A stretch of DNA of 64,000 bases from an uncultured Prevotellaceae bacterium (GCA_946186575.1 CAMHNO010000002.1:1-64000); one strand, 5' to 3'. Positions 7,958 to 16,499 are shown, counted from the stretch's first letter. The notes: generated by a model not told the origin, from the letters alone. Made by a program: numbers and translations.

Positions 7958-9688
7958 TCAATCGCCCAGGATTTCGTTATAGATGCAGGTGATGTCGGTG
8001 GCAGTGATCGATCCGTTGAAGTCGGTGTCAACGTCATCGATATCGATGTCGACCTCGGTGTCGCTCAAAATGCAATTGTAAACAACGGTGACGTCGGTCG
8101 AGGTGACGTGGCCGTCGTGGTTAACGTCGCACAAGTGATGGTGAATCCACACGTCGAGCAGCGGCAGCCGCTGTGTGAGCCACTGAGCGATGTAATGCTT
8201 CTCTTCATCAAAGTCAAGTGGATGCCCATAGAGGTCGCTATCGCCGTTCCAACGATTCTGCTCGCGCAGGGCAGCGCCACAGCCCATTATGCGGTCGATG
8301 GCGGCAGTGTAGCGCTGCACCAAGCTGGCCTCACTTAGCCATGTGGCACGCAGCTGGTCGTAGCGGGCCAGGAACTGCTGGCGATACTTGCAGCGATTGT
8401 GGAAAAACATCTTGAAAAGCCAGTTGAAGGGCAGCTTAAAGTAGTCATGCTGCGACAATGGAGGCCGCCACAACGATGGCGACCACGACCCGCCCACCGA
8501 TGTGTCCAAATCCCACACCGCAATGCTGAGCCTGGGGTCCACAGCACGGTCGTAGCACAACCAGTAGATGTTCTTGGCCGAGTTGTCGGTGGCATTGAGC
8601 GTTAGATAAAATATTGCGTAGTCGATAGCTACTGGCACGTCGAAGTAGCCGTCTACCACATCGTTAAACGACTCGACCGATTCGGCCCAGGCCATGCCGT
8701 TGATGGCATCATAGAGCACCTGGTAGCTTGTGGGGAACACCTCGTCGAGCTCGGGATATTTTGTCTCAAAGTCGCAATAGGTGGGAAGCGAGTCGTTAAA
8801 CTCCTCGGCCCATCGAAATCCTGAGGCATCGTTAAATCTATTGGTCTTCCATAGCCCGCCGTGAAACACATTATTAATAGTGTCGTGCTTCACGAGCTGA
8901 AGCTGCTTGCGGTCCATGGCCTCGGTCAGGGCATAGATGCCACGGTAGTCGGCGCCCAGAAACACCTCAACCATCTCGCCTCGCACTCCAGTGAGGGCGT
9001 CGGGCGCCTGGTCGATGTAGTGTGGCGCACGGGCCATATCGAGCCACAGCTCGGTGGCTACGCGGTTGCGCACTCGCGACATGTCGGCCTGGCCGGCATC
9101 CAATATCCAGTGGTTGTCGCGACGCATGCCCAACAGCTTGCGGTTTTGCTTCTCGCCATTTTGGTCAACGAACTTGATGCTGTAGTTGCGCTTGTGCTTA
9201 TCGGGGGTGTTGGTGCTGCCGCCTCGCCACCTGATGCGCGATGTCATTGCCTCGCTCTGTGGTTTGCCAGGCTCAGCAATGGTCATGGTGCCGGCGGCAT
9301 AGTCGTAGCCAAAATCGCCCTGCAAGTGCACGATAGGCAGATAGGTGAACTGGAGGCTAAAGGTGCGAGTCGCTCCACCAACCGAGCATTCCACCTGCCA
9401 GCTCTTGCCAGCAGTGATGTCCTCAAAGGCGAAAGTTCGGTCGGCAGGAAGTGGTGTGCCGCCGATGCTCAGCACCTGAGCGTCTGAGTCATCGATGGTC
9501 GCTGCCACGGTGGTTCCAAACCATTGCTGTGGAACCGACACAAGCAGCATGTTCCGGGCCGAGTCGGCAAATGCCGGGCACTGGTTCACTCTGAACAATG
9601 TTGACCCACTGGCCATGACACTCATCAGCATGATTAGTATAAGGGTCGTGGCGCATCGCAGCGATGCTATCTTGCTTTCTTTATTCAT
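7958..9688 (-). CDS. CotH-like secreted protein with C-terminal dockerin repeats
   Basis: 576 residues from ATG 9688, with a hydrophobic export signal around 10-28. The central part matches the CotH family (atypical kinases related to spore-coat CotH): KHKRNYSIKF, KLLGMRRDNHW, RVRNRVATELW, and AVWDLDTSVGG at about 390-400, whose Asp pair corresponds to the metal-binding site of the family. The last 60 residues form two dockerin type I-like repeats (DVNHDGHVTSTDV...DTDFNGSITATDI). Tandem paralog of the gene just upstream, 8 bp away. Extracytoplasmic substrate unknown; kinase activity is inferred from the family. Confidence 0.85.
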   Translation of the reverse strand: MNKESKIASLRCATTLILIMLMSVMASGSTLFRVNQCPAFADSARNMLLVSVPQQWFGTTVAATIDDSDAQVLSIGGTPLPADRTFAFEDITAGKSWQVECSVGGATRTFSLQFTYLPIVHLQGDFGYDYAAGTMTIAEPGKPQSEAMTSRIRWRGGSTNTPDKHKRNYSIKFVDQNGEKQNRKLLGMRRDNHWILDAGQADMSRVRNRVATELWLDMARAPHYIDQAPDALTGVRGEMVEVFLGADYRGIYALTEAMDRKQLQLVKHDTINNVFHGGLWKTNRFNDASGFRWAEEFNDSLPTYCDFETKYPELDEVFPTSYQVLYDAINGMAWAESVESFNDVVDGYFDVPVAIDYAIFYLTLNATDNSAKNIYWLCYDRAVDPRLSIAVWDLDTSVGGSWSPSLWRPPLSQHDYFKLPFNWLFKMFFHNRCKYRQQFLARYDQLRATWLSEASLVQRYTAAIDRIMGCGAALREQNRWNGDSDLYGHPLDFDEEKHYIAQWLTQRLPLLDVWIHHHLCDVNHDGHVTSTDVTVVYNCILSDTEVDIDIDDVDTDFNGSITATDITCIYNEILGD

Positions 9689-9696
9689 AGTTGCAA

Positions 9697-11427
9697 TCAG
9701 TTTAATCCTAATATTATAGAATAGGCGATGTTAAGATCGTTGATAGTGATGTGACCGTCGCCGTCAACGTCGAGCTGTGCATCGTAGCTGCTCGACTTGT
9801 CGAGCAGATGGGTGACGATGGTTGTCACATCGGCAACAGTGATGCCGCCATCGCCGTTCACGTCGCACACTTGGCGCATGAGAGTGCGGTCCAGGAATGA
9901 CAGGCGCTCACCTATCCAGTCAATTATGTAGTCTTTCTCGGCCACAATGTCGAGCGGCAAACCGTTGATGTCGCTGTCGCCACTCCAGCGAGCTTGCTCG
10001 CGAAGCACTGCTCCGCTGGCAACCAAGGGCTCAACGGCATTGTTCACGCGGCTTGCAAGGCTCTCAAGGCTAAGCCATGTGTGCCGCAATTGCCAGTAGC
10101 GCAGCACCATTGGCTTGTGATAGATGCAACGGGGGTCCTGCAGCATGTTGAGCACGCGGCTCGAGAACTCGAAATCGTAGGTGGGCATAGCACGCTCGCC
10201 CCTGAAGGTGGGCGAGTTGCGGTCGGTGCCCAGCGACCAATCCAGGTCCCACACGGCGATGGTCAGCTTCCTGTCCTGAAGGCGGTCATAGATCACCCAA
10301 TAGATGTTGTTAACCTCATTGTCTATCGACGTGAGCAACTGGTTGAGGATGGCATAATCAATGACAACGGGCATGTCAAAATAGGTGTGAGCGCGGCTGT
10401 TGAACCCGGCCACACTGCTATTGGCCATAAAGAAAACCGCATTGTACATGTGCTCGTGATGAGTGGGATGCACATCATCAAAGTCGGGATATTCAACAAC
10501 GAAGTTGTCGTAGGCATTGCTGTTGTTATTGTAGTACGGCGACCGCTTGAATGCCGTCACATCGCTCCAGCGCGTGGTGTTCCACATCATGCCATAAGTT
10601 TGCTCGGTGTCCTCGTCCCACTTCCTCACCTGCACCTGCTTGCGGTCGATGCACTCAAGCAGGTGATAGATGCCCATGTAGGCTCCTGAGGCAAACACCT
10701 CAACGGGTTTGCCACGAGCTCCCATGAGCGCATCGGGAGCCTGGTCTATGTAGTATGGCTCAGTGGCCATGTCAAGCCACAAATCGGTGGCTACGCGGTT
10801 GCGCACACGCGAGCGGTCGACCTGCGCAGCATCGAGCTTCCAGTGGTTGTCACGACGCATGCCCAGCAGCTTGTGGTTCTGCTTCTCGCCATTTTCGTCA
10901 ACGAACTTTATGCTATAGTTGCGCTTGTGGCGGCCTGCGCCGTTGGTGTATCCTCCACGCCACTTCACCAGGGCACCCATGTCCTGGCTGCTCTGGGCTC
11001 CAGGCTCAAGCAGTGTGACGGTGGCCGCACTGTAGTCGTTGCCAAAGTCGCCTTGCAGGTTCATGATGGGCAGGAAGGTGAATTGAAGCCGAAAAACGGC
11101 AGGCCTGTGAGCGACAATGGCTCTCACAAGATAGGACTTGCCAGCCTCCACATCGCCAAACGTGATGGGATTGCTGCTGAGCGACTGCCCATTAACGCTG
11201 ATGTTGCTCCACTGGCTCGTGGTGTCGACCTGAACAATGGCCGTGAAATCATGGCCAAAGCATTCCCGAGGGATGGTGTAAAGCAAAATATTAGACTGGG
11301 TGTCGGCCATCGCCTGACGGCCATCAATGTAGAGCTGCCCCAGCCCCTGCAACGAGCACAACAGCAACATTGCCAGTGCCATGCACTGGCTCAGCATTCT
11401 CACGTGCCATGTTGCTATTGTCTTCAT
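9697..11427 (-). CDS. CotH-like secreted protein with C-terminal dockerin repeats (paralog)
   Basis: 576 residues from ATG 11427 (a GTG lies one codon earlier). Signal peptide about 1-30 (MKTIATWHVRM...LQGLGQ). Same architecture as the neighbour: KHKRNYSIKFVDENGEK, KLLGMRRDNHWKLDA, RVRNRVATDLW, then AVWDLDWSLG near residue 400 and two Ca-binding dockerin-type loops at the end (DVNGDGGITVADV and DVDGDGHITINDL). First gene of a run with the second CotH, aroA and the small membrane protein. I see no clear TAnnTTTG promoter directly upstream. Confidence 0.85.
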   Translation of the reverse strand: MKTIATWHVRMLSQCMALAMLLLCSLQGLGQLYIDGRQAMADTQSNILLYTIPRECFGHDFTAIVQVDTTSQWSNISVNGQSLSSNPITFGDVEAGKSYLVRAIVAHRPAVFRLQFTFLPIMNLQGDFGNDYSAATVTLLEPGAQSSQDMGALVKWRGGYTNGAGRHKRNYSIKFVDENGEKQNHKLLGMRRDNHWKLDAAQVDRSRVRNRVATDLWLDMATEPYYIDQAPDALMGARGKPVEVFASGAYMGIYHLLECIDRKQVQVRKWDEDTEQTYGMMWNTTRWSDVTAFKRSPYYNNNSNAYDNFVVEYPDFDDVHPTHHEHMYNAVFFMANSSVAGFNSRAHTYFDMPVVIDYAILNQLLTSIDNEVNNIYWVIYDRLQDRKLTIAVWDLDWSLGTDRNSPTFRGERAMPTYDFEFSSRVLNMLQDPRCIYHKPMVLRYWQLRHTWLSLESLASRVNNAVEPLVASGAVLREQARWSGDSDINGLPLDIVAEKDYIIDWIGERLSFLDRTLMRQVCDVNGDGGITVADVTTIVTHLLDKSSSYDAQLDVDGDGHITINDLNIAYSIILGLN

Positions 11428-11531
11428 CACTTGCGATTAGGGTATAGTTATCCTAACTTATAAAACGATTAAATTATCACATCTATTGCATCAAGCAAGG
11501 GTTATTTTGCTAATAAAGCCACCCAACATTT

Positions 11532-11564
11532 AAGCCCCTGAAGCAAAACAAACTTCAGGGGCTT
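11532..11564 (-). terminator. Terminator hairpin after the capsid-like gene
   Basis: Perfect 12-bp arms (11532-11543 and 11553-11564, core AGCCCCTGAAG) with a 9-nt loop, just beyond the stop of the capsid-like gene. The T-run on the minus strand is poor, so efficiency is uncertain. Confidence 0.65.
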
Positions 11565-11571
11565 GTATATT

Positions 11572-12984
11572 TCAGACCTTAATGATGCGCATGTGAGCTT
11601 TGGGGTAACGAAGCACCAGGCATGAGGTCTCGGTCAAGACCATCGCATCCACATTCCTCACGCCGCTGGCCTTGAGGTTGAGGGTCTCGGCGCTGAAGGG
11701 CTGGTGGGTGTACTTCTGCAAATACTCGGGGTCGATAATCATGCCGGCATCGGCCATGCCACACTCGTCAAACACCTCGCTGAGCAGCACATAGAGGGTG
11801 CCAAACTTCGACCTCAGCTCGGTGAAATCGATGCCCCATTTGGTAACGGTGTCGGTTGCGGTAATCACGCGCTGATAGTCGAGCTTGTTGAGCATGCCTA
11901 TGAGTTCCGAACCGCCAATCAGTATCTTGCGTTTGCTGCCGGCGTTGCCGGTGAAAGCCTCACGCATCATGTCAATAATCGAGTCTTGTGTAAAGCCGCC
12001 ATCTTCGTAGACAAACTCCTTGCCTGCCTGCTGCCAGATGCCGCCAGTGAGCATCACGTTCTCCTTTTTGACACTGTCCCATATCTTGGACTTTACACCG
12101 AAGAGGAAACTCTTTTCCATGCCCAAGCGCATATCGTAAATTGCTGCCTCTTCTTGGTCGTTCATCGTCCACCCCACTTCCTTGTTGGCAAGCTTTTGAA
12201 GCGTGCTCTGCTCCACCTGCATCTTGAAAATCTGGCAGTACTGCTGAGCCTTGCGCGGCATTGCCTCAAACTGTGGCGACATCACATCGAGCTCGGTGGC
12301 GGCACGACCCATTCGCACCAGATTGGTGCCGGCAGCAATGCTTGGAACGCAACCCTCCACTCGGCCTATCTTTTTGCCATTGGCGGCCAGCACTTTGAGA
12401 TTATTGTCCTCGTCGCGGCCTATCACATAGAGCACAAGTTCCTGGCCCGACATTGTGGTGCCATCGGGCTCATAGCCAAACACCCCTTGCACCAGAATCG
12501 TGTCCGACACATCAAACATCTCATTCTTGGCCGTGACGATTGTTGCCTTCACGCTATCGTCGGTGACAGTAGCGGTCGTGGGCTCGTCATAGCCCTCAAT
12601 CACTCGAGTTTTTGTCGGCTTTGTGTCAACGTTGTAATAATCTATCACCATGCTACCCGAGTGCTTCGAGCCGGCACACCGCGAGAGCTGGTCGATGGGA
12701 GTGGCCATGGGGCGCACTTTCACCACCTGCTGGTCTATCTCGTTGAGCAATAGCTCGGGCGACGTCTCGCGCGAGAGGTCGGTAGTCAGTGGCTCGTCCA
12801 CCACATGCTTGCCTCCATCCACGCCTGCTATCACCACGGCGAGCATGGCGCCGGCACCGTCCATGTAGCATCCACCCAGGATGAGCATTGTCACTATTGC
12901 CAGCAGTAGCATCAGCAGCTGGCGATGGGTCTTGACCCAGTTGCGCGCATTAATCGCGCGACGAATAATGTTCTTGAAAATCAT
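11572..12984 (-). CDS. SU10/DUF5309-type phage major capsid protein, orphan, with hydrophobic N-terminus
   Basis: 470 residues. From about residue 65 it reads as a phage major capsid protein of the family common in Bacteroidales phages: LTTDLSRETSPELLLNEID, KVRPMATPIDQLSRCAGS, VIDYYNVDTKPTKT, then RMGRAATELDVMSPQ, GWTMNDQEEAAIYDMRLG (about 271-288), FGTLYVLLSEVFDECGM and VDAMVLTETSCLVLRYP at the end. Unusually, it begins with a basic amphipathic stretch and two hydrophobic segments (about 23-38 and 43-55) with a possible lipobox at Cys39 (LILGGC). The scaffold-like gene precedes it by 40 bp; no terminase, portal, tail or integrase gene is nearby. Either a phage remnant or a domesticated shell protein. 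Confidence 0.75.
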   Translation of the reverse strand: MIFKNIIRRAINARNWVKTHRQLLMLLLAIVTMLILGGCYMDGAGAMLAVVIAGVDGGKHVVDEPLTTDLSRETSPELLLNEIDQQVVKVRPMATPIDQLSRCAGSKHSGSMVIDYYNVDTKPTKTRVIEGYDEPTTATVTDDSVKATIVTAKNEMFDVSDTILVQGVFGYEPDGTTMSGQELVLYVIGRDEDNNLKVLAANGKKIGRVEGCVPSIAAGTNLVRMGRAATELDVMSPQFEAMPRKAQQYCQIFKMQVEQSTLQKLANKEVGWTMNDQEEAAIYDMRLGMEKSFLFGVKSKIWDSVKKENVMLTGGIWQQAGKEFVYEDGGFTQDSIIDMMREAFTGNAGSKRKILIGGSELIGMLNKLDYQRVITATDTVTKWGIDFTELRSKFGTLYVLLSEVFDECGMADAGMIIDPEYLQKYTHQPFSAETLNLKASGVRNVDAMVLTETSCLVLRYPKAHMRIIKV

Positions 12985-12986
12985 TG

Positions 12987-13014
12987 TGTTGTGAGTTTTG
13001 TGTTGTGAGTTTTG
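12987..13014. repeat. Perfect 14-bp tandem repeat between scaffold-like and capsid genes
   Basis: TGTTGTGAGTTTTG occurs twice in direct succession (12987-13000, 13001-13014), directly upstream of the capsid ATG. On the coding strand it is an A/C-rich leader, resembling the ACAACTCACAA-rich leader before the 29883 gene. Confidence 0.8.
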
Positions 13015-13024
13015 AAATTTGATT

Positions 13025-13462
13025 TTAGTCCCAAAAACTGCGCTTGCGGTAGATGGGGAAATTCACTGGCTGGGGCTCCTGGGGGTCGTCGAGCTTGCTC
13101 GATGCCTCAATCACCTCGTTGCGGCCTCGCAGGTAGCCCTGCGCCTCGGCATTTTTCACATCTTCGTCGTGGCTCAGAGCAGCGACTATGAGCTTTACCA
13201 CATCCTCGCCAGGTGGGGTCCCTGACTTGAGTGAGCCAATTATTGCCCTTGCACTGGTGGCAATGCTCGGGCTCACTCCGAGCCTCTCAAGCACCGTGTC
13301 GACCTCCCTGCCCTGCTCCTCTTGCTCTGGGGGCTCTTGGCCGAGGGGCTTGGTGCTCGATTGCTCACTGCGCTGGTAGCCATCTCCGGTGGGCATTGCT
13401 GCCTCGGTTGCCTCGTGGCTGGTCTCGTCGCATGGCGTTGAATGATTGTTGTCTTGTTTCAT
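13025..13462 (-). CDS. Small acidic scaffold-like protein
   Basis: 145 residues from ATG 13462, chosen because it lies about 60 nt below a good promoter. No signal peptide. It has a polar, Glu/Gln-rich N-terminal half (PTGDGYQRSEQSS, QEPPEQEEQGREVD), a helical middle (VLERLGVSPSIATSARAIIG), and a charged C-terminus ending KRSFWD. Size, acidity and position immediately before a major capsid gene fit a phage scaffolding protein, but no diagnostic motif is present. An alternative is a cargo or accessory protein of a capsid-like shell. Confidence 0.55.
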   Translation of the reverse strand: MKQDNNHSTPCDETSHEATEAAMPTGDGYQRSEQSSTKPLGQEPPEQEEQGREVDTVLERLGVSPSIATSARAIIGSLKSGTPPGEDVVKLIVAALSHDEDVKNAEAQGYLRGRNEVIEASSKLDDPQEPQPVNFPIYRKRSFWD

Positions 13463-13522
13463 GCTGTAATTAGATTTAATAGCGTTAATTAAAAAAAACT
13501 GGTGTTGTCGTGATTCACATTG

Positions 13523-13530
13523 CAAAGGTA
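13523..13530 (-). promoter_or_regulatory. -7 promoter box for the scaffold/capsid pair
   Basis: TACCTTTG on the minus strand, matching TAnnTTTG, with a TTGT about 20 bp upstream as a weak -33. It lies about 60 nt before ATG 13462, so the pair has its own Bacteroidota-type promoter. Confidence 0.55.
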
Positions 13531-13885
13531 GAACGCCATGGCTCGCTAAAACAACATCATTAGCACACTCCTCGCAACCCACAAGCCTCACAACACTATG
13601 CTCTGCAACTCAATGTCTTTGCAACACTCATGCCTCAAAGCATCAACTTTAAACCCTCATTGCATGCTTGAGTCAAACTAACTCAGAAGCATGCCGCCTG
13701 CAACCTGTTTTACCCTTCCATGTTTTTAATGGGATTAAATCGTCGCGACAAGCTCCCGAGCTATCGGCTGCCAGCAACATTTTTTAGTAGATTAATATTC
13801 GTTATTCTTCGATGTGAAAGGTCGCTTTGGTCTATCGTTTTTTAAAAAATGACACAAATTATACTATTTTTGTGAAAATATTTGC

Positions 13886-13893
13886 TAACTTTG
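13886..13893 (+). promoter_or_regulatory. -7 promoter box abutting the kinase start
   Basis: TAACTTTG ends only 4 nt before the kinase ATG at 13898. If this is the real -7 element, the transcript would begin at or very near the start codon (leaderless). No good -33 box is seen at 19-21 bp, so this may be chance. Confidence 0.4.
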
Positions 13894-13897
13894 CACT

Positions 13898-14974
13898 ATG
13901 GCTAACAAACTCACATTCAACCGCAACACCCTCATCCACCTGCTGTGCTGGGGACTGTTGTTGGCGTTCCCAATCTTCCTCTATCGCCAGGGCGACACCA
14001 TGACCGACGTCATGCGACACTACTTGCGTTCGCTCGGAGGCACACTGGGATGGATGATTATCTTCTACCTGAATTATTTATACCTAACACCCAAGTTTCT
14101 CTTTGAGAACAAGCCCAAGCGATTCATCATCTACAACGCCGTGGCTATTTTCTTCATCGTCGCTACCATGACGTGGTGGTGGCACCTGATGGGGAATTTA
14201 TTACCCATATCGGCGCCAAAACCCATTGCGTTTAACGCACCGCCCAAGTGGGCTCGCTTTGTGCAAATCGCTTTCATGCTAATACTGGTGGTGGGACTGA
14301 GCGTGGCAATACGCATGAGCCAGCGATGGCAAAAACTGCAAGAAGCAAAGAAAGAAGCCGAAAGATCACGAACCGATGCCGAGCTCAAGAACCTGCGCAA
14401 CCAGCTCAACCCACACTTCCTCCTGAACACGCTCAACAACATCTACGCTCTCATCGCCTTCGACCCCGACAAGGCGCAGATGGCCGTGGGTGAGCTCAGC
14501 AAGCTCCTCAGGCATGCGCTATACGACAATCAAAAGCAGTTTGTGCCCCTATACAAGGAAGTCGAGTTTATAAAAAATTACATCGAGCTAATGAAAATCA
14601 GGGTCACTAACAACGTGAAGATTGTCACCAACATCAACATCGACAACGACGACTCCACACCCATTGCACCGCTCATATTCATATCGCTCATCGAAAACGC
14701 CTTCAAGCATGGTGTTTCGCAGGCTGGTGAGGGAGAAATAGGCATTGCCATGAGCAACGAGCACGACATGATCACATGCGAGATTGTAAACACCAATTTT
14801 CCCAAGCGCGACAACGACAAGAGCGGCTCTGGCATAGGACTGGAACAGGTGGCTAAGCGATTGGAACTCATGTACCCAGGACGATATTCATGGAACAAGG
14901 GCATTGACCCCGAATCTAAAAAATATTTCTCTAAAATAATTCTATACAATGATAATAAAGTGCGCAATAATTGA
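13898..14974 (+). CDS. LytS/YehU-type sensor histidine kinase
   Basis: 358 residues. Four membrane helices in the first 140 residues (about 11-30, 48-65, 77-95, 118-138) with no sizeable periplasmic sensor, a short coiled linker, then the His_kinase domain: phospho-acceptor His173 in LNPHFLLNTLNNIYAL, N-box FISLIENAFKHG (Asn267), and glycine loop GSGIGLEQVAKRL from about 310. The last 26 bp overlap the LytTR regulator, so the two are translationally coupled and form a two-component pair. The signal sensed is unknown; the two repeat proteins downstream are candidate targets or partners. Confidence 0.92.
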   Translation: MANKLTFNRNTLIHLLCWGLLLAFPIFLYRQGDTMTDVMRHYLRSLGGTLGWMIIFYLNYLYLTPKFLFENKPKRFIIYNAVAIFFIVATMTWWWHLMGNLLPISAPKPIAFNAPPKWARFVQIAFMLILVVGLSVAIRMSQRWQKLQEAKKEAERSRTDAELKNLRNQLNPHFLLNTLNNIYALIAFDPDKAQMAVGELSKLLRHALYDNQKQFVPLYKEVEFIKNYIELMKIRVTNNVKIVTNINIDNDDSTPIAPLIFISLIENAFKHGVSQAGEGEIGIAMSNEHDMITCEIVNTNFPKRDNDKSGSGIGLEQVAKRLELMYPGRYSWNKGIDPESKKYFSKIILYNDNKVRNN

Positions 14975-15659
14975 CGACGAGCCTCTGGCAGTGGAACTGC
15001 TGGTGAGCTATGTAAAGAAAATACCGTTCATGGAACTTTGTGGCAAGTACTCTAATGCCGTCGACGCAATGAAAGGTATGGCCGACAAGCCCGTGGAGCT
15101 CGTCTTTCTCGACATTCAAATGCCTGAGCTCAACGGACTCGAACTATCGAGAATGCTGCCCGAGACAACAAGGGTGGTCTTCACCACAGCTTTTGAGCAA
15201 TATGCCATCGACAGCTACCGCATCAACGCACTCGACTATCTGCTCAAGCCCATCTCCTACCCCGAGTTTCTCGAAGCTTGCAACAAGGCTCTGCAGTGGT
15301 TCATGATGACAAAGCAAGCCGAGGAGCCAAAAGCTGCCGAGGCCACCAGCATCTTTGTCAAGAGTGAGTACAAACTGCTGCAAATCGAACTCGACGACAT
15401 TCGCTACATCGAGGGGCTCAAGGACTATGTGAAAATCTACACCGAGCAGTCGCCTCACCCCATCCTCTCGCTCATGAACATGAAAGCCATCGAGCAGATG
15501 CTGCCATCGTCAAGGTTCATCAGGGTGCACCGCTCTTTCATCGTGCAAAAAAGCAAGATTCGGGAAATTGACCGCAACCGCATCGTCTACGACAACGACC
15601 TCTACATCCCCATTGGCGACAGCTACAAGCAAGCCTTTCTCGACTTCTTAGGACAATAA
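14949..15659 (+). CDS. LytTR-family response regulator
   Basis: 236 residues. Receiver domain 1-120: acidic pair DD9-10, phospho-acceptor Asp55 in LVFLDIQMPELNG, Thr80 and Lys100. LytTR DNA-binding domain about 137-233 (FVKSEYKLLQIELDDIRYIEG, FIRVHRSFIV). Overlaps the kinase gene by 26 bp. The first repeat-protein gene begins 36 bp after its stop without an obvious new promoter, suggesting co-transcription. Confidence 0.93.
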   Translation: MIIKCAIIDDEPLAVELLVSYVKKIPFMELCGKYSNAVDAMKGMADKPVELVFLDIQMPELNGLELSRMLPETTRVVFTTAFEQYAIDSYRINALDYLLKPISYPEFLEACNKALQWFMMTKQAEEPKAAEATSIFVKSEYKLLQIELDDIRYIEGLKDYVKIYTEQSPHPILSLMNMKAIEQMLPSSRFIRVHRSFIVQKSKIREIDRNRIVYDNDLYIPIGDSYKQAFLDFLGQ

Positions 15660-15695
15660 ACACATTCGCAATTCTAACACTCTCTATTTCTTACG

Positions 15696-16058
15696 ATGAA
15701 AAAACTCCTTCTTTTCTCCATCATGGCAATTATGGCCGCAGCCAATCTTGCTGCGCAGCACCACGTGTGTAAAGGCACATCCACCAGCTACATCGACATC
15801 GTCTACACTATCGAAGGCAACCACATCTACAGCGGCACATCAACAAGCTACACCAGCATTGTCTACACCTTCGACGAACACCACATCTACCGTGGCACAT
15901 CAACAAGCTACACCGACATCGTCTATACCTACGATGACCGACACATCTATCGTGGCACATCAACAAGCTACACCGACATCGTCTATACCTACGATGACCG
16001 ACACATCTACAGCGGCACATCAACCAACTACACCAGCATTGTCTACACCTTTAAATAA
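15696..16058 (+). CDS. Secreted protein of five 20-residue repeats (paralog 1)
   Basis: 120 residues: signal peptide about 1-21 (MKKLLLFSIMAIMAAANLAA), then only repeats. Five units of 20 residues (23-42, 43-62, 63-82, 83-102, 103-120) follow the pattern HIYxGTSTSYTxIVYTxDxx. Units 3 and 4 are the same at 59 of 60 bases, so copy number changed recently. Alternating aromatic, beta-branched and Gly/Ser positions predict short beta-hairpins, possibly a closed beta-flower or solenoid (inference). No catalytic residues seen. Follows the LytTR regulator; a paralog with the same number of units follows 18 bp later. Confidence 0.85.
   Translation: MKKLLLFSIMAIMAAANLAAQHHVCKGTSTSYIDIVYTIEGNHIYSGTSTSYTSIVYTFDEHHIYRGTSTSYTDIVYTYDDRHIYRGTSTSYTDIVYTYDDRHIYSGTSTNYTSIVYTFK
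15762..16055 (+). repeat. 60-bp in-frame tandem repeat, five units
   Basis: Units start at 15762, 15822, 15882, 15942 and 16002. They encode the 20-residue repeats; 15882-15941 and 15942-16001 differ at one base. Confidence 0.95.
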
Positions 16059-16076
16059 ACAACCTCTCACACAACT

Positions 16077-16448
16077 ATGAAAAGATTAATCATCACGGCA
16101 CTAATCCTGATTGTTTCGCTACCGCTCATCGCCGAGCGGCACATCTTCGAAGGCAAGTCCACCAAGTACTGGGACATCGTCTACACTTTCGACGAACACC
16201 ACATCTACAAGGGAAAATCCACCAAGCACTGGGACATCGTCTACACCTACGACGAACACCACATCTACCGCGGAAACTCCACCAAGCATTGGGACATCGT
16301 CTACACCTACGACGAACAGTACATCTACAAGGGCAACTCCACTAAGCACTGGGACATCGTCTACACCTACGACAAGGAGCACATCTACCGCGGCAAGTCC
16401 ACCAAGCACTGGGACATCGTCTACACCATCGAGCGCGAAGAGCATTGA
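16077..16448 (+). CDS. Secreted protein of five 20-residue repeats (paralog 2)
   Basis: 123 residues: signal peptide about 1-19 (MKRLIITALILIVSLPLIA), then five exact 20-residue units from residue 22 to 121 with the pattern HIYxGxSTKHWDIVYTYDEx and a two-residue tail. It shares the frame HIYxGxST...DIVYTxD with the neighbour but has Lys-His-Trp where paralog 1 has Ser-Tyr-Thr, giving a basic/aromatic face. Same unit number in both paralogs suggests a fixed five-fold structure or a pair that interacts. Followed by a strong terminator, closing the unit that starts with the kinase gene. Confidence 0.85.
   Translation: MKRLIITALILIVSLPLIAERHIFEGKSTKYWDIVYTFDEHHIYKGKSTKHWDIVYTYDEHHIYRGNSTKHWDIVYTYDEQYIYKGNSTKHWDIVYTYDKEHIYRGKSTKHWDIVYTIEREEH
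16140..16439 (+). repeat. 60-bp in-frame tandem repeat, five units
   Basis: Five 60-bp units beginning at 16140, 16200, 16260, 16320 and 16380, coding the 20-residue repeats of paralog 2. Codons are similar but not identical between units. Confidence 0.95.
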
Positions 16449-16499
16449 GGAGCGGTAGCAATGCCGCGCGAGAAGTGGAAAATAATATGAGACGACACA

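Larger units (their letters stand above)
13463..13897. other. 435-bp divergent intergenic region
   Basis: Holds the promoter of the scaffold/capsid pair at its left end and the promoter-like element of the kinase gene at its right end. The middle (about 13560-13850) shows no convincing gene, RNA or repeat. Confidence 0.6.

Noticed and set aside
11532-13591. Intact prophage
   Set aside because: Only capsid- and scaffold-like genes are seen; flanks are ordinary chromosomal genes with no terminase, portal, lysis, tail or integrase genes.
15762-16439. Regular 60-bp spacing that looks like a CRISPR array
   Set aside because: The repeats are in frame within two signal-peptide-bearing genes and have no unique spacers between constant short repeats; no cas genes are present.
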